From Lucinisca nassula (taxonomy: Eukaryota; Mollusca; Bivalvia; Lucinida; Lucinidae): a stretch of 64,000 bases of DNA. The position numbers were made by a program, and so were the translations under genes. The stretch is taken from contig OY757024.1 of assembly GCA_963580285.1 (NCBI GenBank), positions 119,536,045 to 119,600,044 of the forward strand, in the 5' to 3' direction. Shown here in pieces: positions 55,399 to 64,000 of this stretch. Numbering within the stretch: position 1 is the first letter of the stretch; each line of letters starts with the position of its first letter. Under the pieces are notes generated by a model. That model did not search any database. It had not been told where the DNA came from and was given only the letters and a program-made list of their open reading frames with translations.

Positions 55399-55694
55399 TA
55401 TGAGGCTCCAAGCCAAACAGCAAGCTTTGCCGAACTTTTCCTTGACAAGTGGGGTCCCCGTCAACACTTTTCTATTTTTCTTTCATTTCATTCTTCAATT
55501 AATGTTATCCTCTCTCTCTCTCTATTCACATTTGGTACTTGGTTTATATTCTCAATGTCTAACTGCCATTGATATTCTCGTAGATACTTTCATGAATCAC
55601 AGGAGATAACTTTGATATAAGCAAAAGCTTACTGTCAGATCCTGTTAGTTGCTGTTGTTATTGACTGTACATGTACATTATTCTTGACAAATAA

Positions 55695-56095
55695 TTAGGG
55701 GATAACTATACTGAAAATTTTCATCTGGGGAGGTAAATCGGAGGTTTTACGGTCGGAAATTTCGTTTTACGGCGACGCGCAAGCGGAGCCGTAAAACGTA
55801 ATTTGCGACCGTAAAACCGACGATTTACCTCCCCAAATGACAATTTTCAGTACAGTTATCCCCATTCTAATGCACTTTTTCGGTTGTTAAGCTAAAATTT
55901 CTACTATTTTGCACAAGGCGCCAAGCGCAGTGAGCTGCGTAAAACCAAATGCCAGCCAATGAAAAGCGACGTTACGTGGTGACGTCGGATTTCCGACAGT
56001 ATATCGTGGAATATACTGTTGCAAATTTTTGACGTTATCCAATCAGACGTAGCGTTACATACGTAAGTGCATTAGAAATACTGTTTAAACCAACA
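55695..56095. mobile_element. Foldback element with a long GC-rich hairpin
   Basis: 'ggggataactatactgaaaa' / 'ttttcagtacagttatcccc' outer stem and 'ggaggtaaatcg' / 'cgatttacctcc' inner stem (55698-55864). A right section lies between 'ttctaatgcac' (55866) and 'gtgcattagaa' (56078). The reading 'gttttacgg' / 'ccgtaaaac' continues the stem. Confidence 0.65.
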
Positions 56096-56214
56096 TATAT
56101 GTACTTAACCATAAATATCCTAAAAATTCCGACCCTTTAGAACTTGCTGCAGTTCTCCTAAAATATTAACAAATTTGTTTCACAACCCAGCAAGGAGTCT
56201 AGAAGGTGCAGACA

Positions 56215-56525
56215 GAATAGCAAACAGTGTAGACCCTGATGAGACTGCTCCTTCTGGGTCTGCACTGTTTGCTTAGGCGTATCTGCCGCAATACTTTGGA
56301 TCATACATGTATATAAATGTTGTCTAAACCGACATTTGAACTTGGACTTTTCCATTCTCTTAAATTTGAAGTTTAATCTATCTAGTACAGGAAACCCCAA
56401 AATGGCTCATTTTTTGGCAAACAGTGTAGGCCCTAAATCGATGCTGCATTATGCGGAGTCTGATCTGGGCCTGCACTTGGCAATTGCCTGTTTTGGGTTT
56501 TCTGGTACAAAATGGGTTATCAGCA
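56215..56525. repeat. Two hairpin relicts of the TTAA-MITE set
   Basis: 'gcaaacagtgtagaccctga' / 'ctgggtctgcactgtttgc' at 56221-56272. A family U remnant at 56385-56520 ends 'tctggtacaaaatgggtta'. Confidence 0.6.
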
Positions 56526-56790
56526 GAACGGTGTCATAGACATCAACATCTCAATCCAACTTCCGAGATTATCAGGATTTATTTTGACTTCAATAAATGA
56601 TCATGTGACATAGTTTTTGAGTCAATGTAGTCACTAAAGTATGGACAACATTACAATGATTATGTACCAATAGTTAACTACAGGATTTTTTCAAAATCTG
56701 TTGCCCTGAGATTGTCAATATTGTAGGATTTTACTTGTAAATATTGTCAGTTTTTGTTCATGCAGAGCAATGGAAAACTGGTTGTATGAT
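56526..56790. other. WDFY intron sequence, nothing recognised
   Basis: AT-rich, no repeat or exon identified. Confidence 0.4.
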
Positions 56791-56792
56791 TA

Positions 56793-57100
56793 TTGTTTGT
56801 TTGATTTGAGGTTTAAGGTCCCCGTCAAAACTATTTAGGTCATTTTGAGGATGTTGCTTCCAGTTCTGCGGGACTTTTACCAGACATTGAGCTGAATGTC
56901 ATCCGAAGCCCTACCACCAAATGAAACCAACAGGGTTTATACAAGCATGCATGGATGGGTCAACTCGCACCACTTTGCCTAGGCAGGCTTAGTCCTTCCA
57001 AATGGTTTACCAGTACTCATGTGCAGTTGGTTTCAGCTCTGCGTGGAAGCATTATGCAGCCCTATCTATTTCTCCAAGCCCTGATGGGCGCGGGCAAAAT
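56793..57100 (-). mobile_element. SINE family K, minus strand
   Basis: 'tgtttgtttgatttgaggtt' to 'tccaagccctgatgggcgcg'. Near full length. Confidence 0.72.
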
Positions 57101-57169
57101 TGTATGATTAAATAACAGGCCTCATACTGACCAAGCTTTTCCGTGCCTGAAAGGCCCGATTTTACATCC

Positions 57170-57382
57170 TTAACGCTCATCATGCTGAACATGTCAACCA
57201 TTACCTTTGCAAACAGTGTTGATCCAGATCAGATGGCTTCTGAAGAAGCCATCTGATCAGGATCTACACTGTTTGTAATGCAGTTTGTGAACTGAACAAA
57301 TACTTTATATCAAGTAATTTGATTGATGAATAGTCAGAAATGTGTGTAGCTAAATAAATTTATTTAGCAGGATAAACGTTAA
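57170..57382. mobile_element. TTAA MITE family H copy (diverged)
   Basis: TTAA at 57170-57173 and 57379-57382, core 'gatggcttctgaagaagcca'. Ends diverged (CGCTCATCATGCTGA / AGCAGGATAAACG). Confidence 0.7.
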
Positions 57383-57577
57383 AAAGTAATTTTATACAGA
57401 ATAAAGGAGGAAAAGTAAAAATGACTGTAAGTCAAAAAGCCTGAAATCAAGAAAAAATCAAGCTCTAAAAGCCTGAAATCCTGCATATGCCTGAAAAATA
57501 TGAGGCCTGAATAAGGCCATACATATCATATGAGAGAATGTTCCTCTAAATTTACATGATGACATACCGCTACTTAC

Positions 57578-57645
57578 AAGGCATACTATGACAAATGCTG
57601 GGCCAATACTGTCCTGTATCTCTCTTCAACCAAACTCTCACTGTC
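57578..57645 (-). CDS. WDFY2: WDFY1/2-like gene, upstream-most exon found (end of WD repeat 1)
   Basis: First exon, in gene order, that can be recognised. It encodes [20 protein letters not shown] followed by SMP, which aligns with the end of the first WD40 blade of human WDFY2 ([20 protein letters not shown], recalled from memory). Acceptor TTTCAG and donor GTAAGT are both clear. The exon enters in phase 2 (its first G completes an Arg codon) and leaves in phase 1 (T joined to CT gives Ser). The preceding exon, expected to hold the start codon and about 48 residues, was not found between here and the right edge. WDFY proteins bind endosomal PI3P through FYVE and act as WD40 scaffolds; that role is family knowledge. 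Confidence 0.93.
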
Positions 57646-57744
57646 CTGAAAGGAAAATGTAAAATGACCTAGCTTAACACATAACATGCCAATCATGACC
57701 ATTATCGTCTGCCTTGCTGTCTGCCGGTTACCTTAAAAGTCATT

Positions 57745-57835
57745 TTTTGCCAACAATGTGGGCCCAGATCAGACTGCTCCTGTAGGAGCAGTCTGATCTG
57801 GGCCCACACTGTTTGCCTGCACACTGTTTGCCTGT
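57745..57835. repeat. Hairpin relict next to the upstream-most WDFY exon
   Basis: 'gggcccagatcagactgctc' and 'gagcagtctgatctgggccc' are perfect inverted arms (57760-57806). The following 'cacactgtttgcctg' is partly duplicated. Confidence 0.65.
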
Positions 57836-58215
57836 GTGCAAAAATATCTTTAAACAGTTTGCAAGAAGATTCAGCAGATGACATAAGCAGATGACATGTT
57901 CAGATGTAAATTTTCTAGGCATTTTAATGGTTACCGCTCAATGGATAGACAAATGCACAAACTTGAATCTTCTTCAACCTTGGTGCTATCCAAATTGAGA
58001 TAAACCAATAAAAGGGTCATAGGCAAACAATGTAGACCAGATTAGAAGCTGCATACTGTATGGTGTCTGATCAGGTTCTACACTGGTTTCTTACTGTAAC
58101 AGGATTTCCTTCAAAAAGTGACTAAAATGTAAAATAGGCCGTGACATCCCTTAAATGACATACGGACTTGTACAACATAAAATAATGGAGGAGTCCATCC
58201 AGATACAATGGGTTA
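57836..58215. other. Intron or 5' flank, mostly relict hairpins
   Basis: Contains an 'aacaatgtagaccagattag' hairpin remnant (58024-58090) and family U-like 'aatgggttaa' (58209). No credible first WDFY exon was seen. Confidence 0.4.
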
Positions 58216-58216
58216 A

Positions 58217-58370
58217 CCATTAACCCTTATCTTGCTGAATATTCATTTAAGCCACACCCACATCTGTCTATCAACCAATCAAATTACTTGATGTAATTTA
58301 TTGCTACAAATTCATAAACTGAATGCCAAACAGTGTAGATCCTGATCAGATGGCTTCTGCAGATCCTATG
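58217..58370. repeat. Family H MITE, right half missing
   Basis: 'ccattaacccttatcttgct' to 'gatcctgatcagatggcttc', then truncated. Confidence 0.65.
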
Positions 58371-58439
58371 TAGACAAACACTTTTACAAAACAATGCAAT
58401 GCAGACTCGTATCTTTTTTGTGCTCTAAAACATAGACAT

Positions 58440-58835
58440 CACTAGAGCTGGCTAATCGGAGCTGAAAAGATAATCGATTATCAGTGCTGTCATTGCGATC
58501 GATAATCGATTAGTAATCGCTAAGATTTTTGTCATTATTTTACCTGTCTGGCTTTTTGTCTGAGCATGACTCTTACCATATGTTGCACTATATCATATGT
58601 ATATTTGAACAGACAGGCCTGAGCAAACAGTGTAGATCCAGATGAGACGCCGCATAATGTGGCATCTCATCAGGGTCTGCACTGTTTGCCACTCATCCAG
58701 CTATTTTAGGCATAACTTTGGGTAGTAAATTGTACCTATCAGGTAATCGATAAAAAGCAAATCAGAAATGATAATAATTTTTGTGGAATTTATCGATTGA
58801 TTAATCGATTATACGATTAATCGTTGCAGCCTTAG
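58440..58835. mobile_element. Repeat family W copy 2
   Basis: Ends rich in TAATCGATTA palindromes ('gataatcgattatcagtg', 'attaatcgattatacgatta'). The centre holds the hairpin 'gcaaacagtgtagatccaga' / 'cagggtctgcactgtttgc'. Confidence 0.65.
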
Positions 58836-58908
58836 ACATCACAACTTTTATTCCCAACCGAAACAGCCCGTTTACAACTGCTCATTAATATCACACACCA
58901 ATGTGGTT

Positions 58909-59195
58909 GTGTTTGTTAAATTTGAGGTTTAACGTCCCCGTTAACACTGCATAGATCATTTTGGAGATGTTGCTTCCAAATATTTGGGTCTTTTACCCGA
59001 CATTGAGATGAAATGACATCTCAAGCCCTGCCACCCGATGAAACCAATAGGGTGAATATGCATGGGCTGGCACCACCTTTCCTGGACAGGCTTAGAACTT
59101 CTTAGCAGTTTACCGGTACTCATTTGCAGTCAGCTCTGCATGGAAGCATCATGCATCCCAATCTATTTCTTCAAGTCCCAAGGGGTGGGGGCCGA
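58909..59195 (-). mobile_element. SINE family K, minus strand
   Basis: 'gtgtttgttaaatttgaggt' to 'aaggggtgggggccgacac'. Confidence 0.72.
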
Positions 59196-59578
59196 CACCT
59201 ATGTGGTGAAAAGCTTCTTTAAAATCATTGGACATGACATTAGCTTATGAGATTTTATGACAGAATGGCATATTTTCCGTATTTCTGCTTCAAAACAGAC
59301 TGTGGGTGTTTGTTAGAAAAGCCCAATGGGGTCATTCTAAAGGTTACCCAATGTTTATATTTTGAGCAAGAATAAGGGTAATACTATACACTATGAACAC
59401 CACTTTTCTCTGCTTAAAAAGAGTTTTAAAGGGTCTTGATCTGTCAGATCTGCTAACGTGATTCTAATTCTGAATAACTATAGAAATTCGACCACGATGC
59501 ACTGGATCCGATCCTGCCTAAATCTCAGGTTATTTCTAGAGCTACATGTTTCTGAGTTATTACTAGATGGAAAGACAA
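59196..59578. other. Decayed family G relict and unassigned sequence
   Basis: 'atatttatattttgagcaag' and 'gtgggtgtttgttag' are diverged pieces of family G up to about 59460. The rest is unassigned. Confidence 0.4.
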
Positions 59579-61981
59579 AAAAAACAAGAGGCCCATGGGC
59601 CACTATGCTCACCAGAGCTCAGGTGGGCACTGCCCATCCTGCCCAATGGCAGCCATGTATTTTGACATGATATCATTTTAATCCACCAAATGAACCCCCA
59701 TGTCCAAATGAGCACCCATGTGGACTCAGCATCTGAAAAGTTAGGCCTTTTATGAAGTAGAGGGGGTGGGGCATGGACCCAATGGAGCCCTGGTTGGTAT
59801 CACTAAATGTGTCTTATCATAAGAAACAAAAATATATATGGTTTAGCAGTGGGGATCTGTAAGGCCTCTTTAACAGTTGAGGGGTTGGGGCATGCCCTGT
59901 TGATCCCAGGAAAGCCCAAACTGTTGTCCCTAAATGTGTCTTATCATAAGGACCAAGTATATATATGGTACAGTGCTGGGAATCTGACCGGTTTCAGAGA
60001 TTTGAGGCCCTTTTATGAAATAGGAATGGCCCCTGCGGACCCCGCTACAGTAGGTGTGCTAATAATAAGGAACAAGAACATATATGATTATGGGGTGGGG
60101 ATTTGAATGGTTTCTGAAATATAAAGCCGTTTATGAAATGGAAGGGCGGGGCACATTGCCTCAGCACAAAGAGACCTCCAGGTTGGTGTGATTGAACGAG
60201 TCTTATCATAAGGAACAAGTATATGGTTTAGGGGTGGGGATCTGAACTATTTCTGATATATATGGCTTTTAATGAAGTAAAGCGGTGTGGCATGGCCTGG
60301 GCGTGCCCCGGGGACTCCCAAGCTGGTGACACTGAATGCGTCTTATCATAAGAAAGATGAATATATATGGTTTAGGGTTGGGCTAAGAACATTCTCTGAG
60401 ATATAAGGCCTTATGTGAAGTGGAGGGGTGGGGCAAGGCCCAGGGAGACTCCCAGGTTGGTGTCAATGAATGTGTCTTATCATAAGGAACAAGACTATAT
60501 ATGGTTAAGGGGTGGCCATCTGTAGGGTTTCCGAGATATTGTGATATTATGAAATGGAGGGGGTGGGGCATGGCCCCAGCATATCCCTGGGAACCCCCAG
60601 GCTGGTGTTACTGAATGCGTCTTATCATAATGAACAAGAATATAATATGGTTTAGGGGTGGGGATCTGAACAGTTTCTGAAATATATGGCCTTTTTTGAA
60701 GTGGAGGGGTGGGGCAAGGCCCCAGCGCGTCTCTGAGGACCCCCAGGTTGGTGTCAATGAATGTGTCTTATCATAAGAAGCAAGCATATATATGGTTTAT
60801 GGGCGGGGATCTGTAAGGTTTCCGAGATATTGGACCTTTTATCAAATGGAGGGGGTGGGGCATGGCCCCGGTGCATCCAGGGGACTCCCAGGTTGATGTC
60901 ACTGAATGGGTCTTATCAAAAGGAACAAGAATATATATGGTTTAGGGGTGGGAATCTGAATGGTTTCCGAGATATTGGGCCTTTTATAAAGTTGAGGGGG
61001 TGGGGCCTGACCTGTTAGCATCCCTGACGAGTGACGACCCCCAGGTTGGTGTTACTGAATGCGTCTTATCAATAGGAACAAGAATATATATAGTTTAGGG
61101 GTGGGGATCTGAACAGTTTCTGAGATATATGGCCTTTTGTGAAGAGGAGGGGTGGGGCAAGGCCCCAGCGCATCTCTGAGGACCCCCAGGTTGGTGTCAA
61201 TGAATGTGTCTTATCATAAGAAGCACGCATATATACGGTTTAGGGGCAGGGATCTGTAAGGTTTACGAGATATTGGGCCTTTTATGAAATGGAGGGGGTG
61301 GGGCATGGCCCCGGTGCATCCAGGGGACTCCCAGGTTGATGTCACTGAATGGGTCTTATCATAAGGAACAAGAATATATATGGTTTAGGGGTGGGGATCT
61401 GAATGGTTTCCGAGATATTGGGCCTTTTATTAAGTGGAGGGGGTGGGGCATGACCTCGGCGCATCCCTGAGGACCCCAAGGTTGGTGTTACTAAATGCGT
61501 CTTATCAACAGGAACAAGAATATATATGGTTTAGGGGTCGGGATCTGAATGGTTTCTGAGATATATGGCCTTTTATGAAGTGGAGGGGGTGGGGCATGGC
61601 CCCGGCACAACCTGGGGGACCCTCAGGTTGGCATAAAAGCATATGGCTGAAAGAATTTTACTCAAGAAACATTTCTATAAAAGTTTTGTCCAAATATCTG
61701 CAATGACTTGGCAGTAAATGCCATTTTTCAATTTTCCCAATTATAAGTCTATGGAAACTCTAAGTTGCCATAGCAACCAAACTAATGGGCCAATTTTCAT
61801 AAAAAAACACAAACTTTCAATCCCCCAGCCCAAGGATGCTACAGATAAAATTGGGGCTGAATCGGTCCAGTGGCTTCAGAGAAGAAGATGTTTGAAAGTG
61901 TTGAGGTCAGACGACGACGACAACGACGGACAACTGCCTATCCTATAAGCTCCCCCGGAGCCTTCGGCTCTGGTGAGCTAA
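59579..61981 (+). mobile_element. Helentron-like tandem-repeat element, family P, complete
   Basis: Left end 'aacaagaggcccatgggcca' with sub-terminal GCTCACCAGAGC. About 13 monomers of about 155 bp (59680-61635) have 'gtcttatcataaggaacaag', 'gtttaggggtggggatctga' and 'gaggggtggggcatggcccc'. A unique 3' segment with 'cagacgacgacgacaacgac' is followed by the hairpin GAGCCTTCGGCTC, then TGGTGAG and CTAA at 61957-61981. Confidence 0.75.
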
Positions 61982-62699
61982 AAACTATCAGTCGAAAAAG
62001 GTATCTATAAATACTATACAAAGGTAAAATAAGGGTCTGATCCGGTGTTTACGCCCGATCCGGTGATTAAACGGACCGCAGGTTATGGTTATTTCTTCAA
62101 AATTTTTATTGCTGTGAGGTCAGAGCATTGCATATGATGGTTATCTATATAATCCAGACTGGATTCATGCATTGGGTTTGGCAAACAGTGTAGACCAAGA
62201 TCAGATCCTGCAAAATGTGGAGTATGATCAGTGTCTACACTGTTTGCTTACGGTACAGGAATTTAAGGGTTGAATGATATGATGGCTCAATCCCACTGAA
62301 CAAGTCAATACTTATCTTTGCAAACAGTGAAGCGCCAGATCAGATGGATAAGCCATATTTTAACATGTTTAAACTATGCCAGCTATTGGATCCTCCTAAA
62401 TCAGAGGACCTACATATATACATATATAGCTTCAATGCCTGAGGAGCTAGAAAATACTAACAGAAACGGTGCCAATTTCTAGTAGAGTAAAAGAAATGGT
62501 CACATGGCCGGCTTTTCTTTCCTTTCTTATAAGTAGATTATACTGCGATCGGTCAGACGGTCACATCTGACCATTACTTGCAGGTGTACATTACATACCA
62601 GGTTTGCAGGATGAAAGCCTACACAGTATAAATCATGTAATTACAGTAGGGGTCTTTAACCTGCATATGGCATGACTCTCCCTGCACATGGGGGCCTCC
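61982..62699. other. Spacer with hairpin relicts
   Basis: A hairpin 'ggcaaacagtgtagaccaag' / 'cagtgtctacactgtttgc' lies at 62181-62247. A third copy of the short element seen at 3434 and 32757 ('gatcggtcagacgg...tctgaccattac') lies at about 62530-62590. No gene recognised. Confidence 0.45.
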
Positions 62700-64000
62700 A
62701 GTTCATCATCATCATCAACGAATTTTTGATTAACGTGCAGGTACAGGGGCAACGTCCACATAAGTGGGCCCCCTTCCAGGTAGCTGGCTTGCTGCACGCA
62801 TGGCAGATCTTACACCAGATCTCCAGGCTTGTCTATCATGAGGATCGATAGCAGAGAGCTTCCATTCTCTGCAATCTCTTTCTGTTAGCTGCTTCCAGGT
62901 CATCTTGGGCCTTCCTGGCCCCCGCTTTCCACTTACCTGTATGTCACAGGCAGTCTTGATTGCACCGTTGGAGCGTTCCACATGTCCATACCAGCGAAGT
63001 CTTCTCTCTTTCAGGATGAGGTCCAGGTCCTCAATGCCAAGACGCTCCAGTAACTCACTGGACCTGATGGTGACAGTGTCCTGTGGCTTGACATTGCAGA
63101 TCTGTCTGATCATTGCCCTGTCATTTCGCTGTAGACGTTGGAGGTTTGGCTTTGTCAATGGCCATGTCTCACTGGCATGGAGCATTGCGCTCCGCACACA
63201 AGAGCTATACACACGGCCACGTGTCTTGAACGAGAGGTGGCGGGAAGAGAGAACTGGTAGCAACTCCTTGAATTTCTTCCAGGCTGTTTTCACACGTGAT
63301 GTAGTTGAAAGGTCGCAACCACCCCCTGCAGAGAGCATATCACCTAGGTAGCAGAAGGAAGCTACAACCTCCAGCTTGTCTGATCCGACTTGAACTTCCC
63401 TCTGTGGTCTGCCATCTAAGGGGCGTGCAGTTCCTTGGCACCGTGTACACCTGTACTCAGGGTCCTCTATCAAGCGTTTGAGCCCACTGCATTTCTTGTG
63501 CACCCAGAACTTGCAGCCATTACAAAAGATACTGTTGCTGCCAACTCCAGTGCGACATACAGCGCATGGGAACTGGCCTGTACTCTGCAAGAGGTCCAGA
63601 CCTGTACCACAGATCATGATCTTTGTCTTTCCTGCATTCACTCTCAGCCCTTTCGCCTCCATTGCCTCTTTCCAAGTTAAGAGCCTCCTGACACATTCCT
63701 CAAGGGATTCAGCTATGATGACAAGGTCATCAGCATACAGGTCCTCCCAGGGGACTCCAGAGCGGAACTCGCATGACAAGGCTTCAAGCACAATGATGAA
63801 AAGCAGTGGGCTGAGAACAGAGCCTTGATGAACACCCACCTTCACCTCGAATTCTTCACTGTAACCATCACCGACCCGGACACGGTTCCGAGCATTTGCG
63901 TACATCCCTTGGACCAGTTTCACAATCCACTCGTCCACTCCAAGTTTTCTTAGTGCCCACCAGATGACTTTCCGAGGCACTCGATCAAATGCCTTCTCCA
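62700..64000 (-). mobile_element. LINE (APE-type non-LTR retrotransposon), 3' part with reverse transcriptase and zinc finger
   Basis: A reading frame is open from the right edge down to a stop at 62730. Translation upstream of the first in-frame start gives EKAFDRVPRKVIW, so the frame continues beyond the window and the element is cut by the edge, not truncated here. Visible parts, numbering from 63980: GVHQGSVLSPLLF (RT block), LYADDLV at about 81-87 with the catalytic YADD, GLRVNAGKTKIM, then a PHD-like finger (CxxC, CxxC, HxxC, CxxC at about 139-181). The tail contains RRLRWYGHVER and GKRGPGRPKMTW, common in LINE C-termini. The 3' end on this strand is a short (GAT)n run at 62703-62716, a tail type typical of RTE-like LINEs. 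The frame is uninterrupted for over 400 codons, suggesting a recent insertion. The clade is inferred only. Confidence 0.9.

Noticed and set aside
57940..58005. Possible upstream WDFY exon ending in Arg before a GTAACC
   Set aside because: The donor and phase would fit, but the encoded residues do not convincingly match the family N-terminus and no clear start codon is seen.
62905..63828. Plus-strand open frames of 80-148 codons opposite the LINE
   Set aside because: They are antisense shadows of the long reverse-transcriptase frame.

Overview
The window is animal nuclear DNA, most likely from a bivalve mollusc. The evidence is (i) one host gene split into short exons by introns of 2.5-12 kb, with GT-AG splice sites and no operons or Shine-Dalgarno sites, and (ii) an unusually dense load of tandem-repeat-bearing, hairpin-ended mobile elements, TTAA-flanked MITEs and tRNA-like SINEs of the kind described from clams and oysters. 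The species cannot be told from the sequence alone.

The host gene lies on the minus strand from about 57.6 kb down to 11.4 kb. Nine coding exons are spliced in consistent phase (57578-57645, 54980-55053, 51016-51070, 44755-44905, 40465-40577, 34385-34511, 21892-21997, 14941-15173, 11385-11493). They give 1036 bp, about 345 codons, of an orthologue of WDFY1/WDFY2, the endosomal protein with seven WD40 repeats and a FYVE zinc finger between the sixth and seventh. The start-codon exon (about 50 residues) and the last few residues were not found and probably lie outside the window. The intron at 40578-44754 has the donor and branch site of a minor-spliceosome (U12-type) intron.

Everything else is intronic or flanking repeat DNA. 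(a) Helentron-like elements made of tandem monomers, a GACA/ACGG-type microsatellite and a terminal hairpin followed by CTAA occupy about 1-5.4, 15.5-17.1, 25.2-30.9, 36.5-37.2, 46.7-47.0 and 59.6-62.0 kb. (b) A second group of tandem-repeat elements has 'ATGCCCCC'-type ends and different monomers (8.9-10.8, 11.7-13.5, 27.8-28.4, 35.5-36.2 kb). (c) A further array at 18.7-20.6 kb carries a palindromic nuclear-receptor motif about every 128 bp. (d) Palindromic MITEs fall into TTAA-flanked and TA-flanked groups and into families with long hairpins. (e) At least four SINE families are present, several with intact target-site duplications. (f) A miniature LTR retrotransposon sits at 38716-39440 as an LTR-internal-LTR-internal-LTR tandem. 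Its 153-bp LTRs contain a tRNA-like block.

Two LINE remnants complete the picture: a reverse-transcriptase C-terminal tail at 55.1 kb, and a better preserved reverse transcriptase with a zinc-finger insertion running off the right edge from 62.7 kb. Nesting is pervasive and gives a relative order of insertion (TRIM inside TA-MITE, SINE inside DNA transposon, foldback inside TTAA-MITE). Several elements lie within 3-45 bp of WDFY exons, so they shape the splice-site context of the only host gene.
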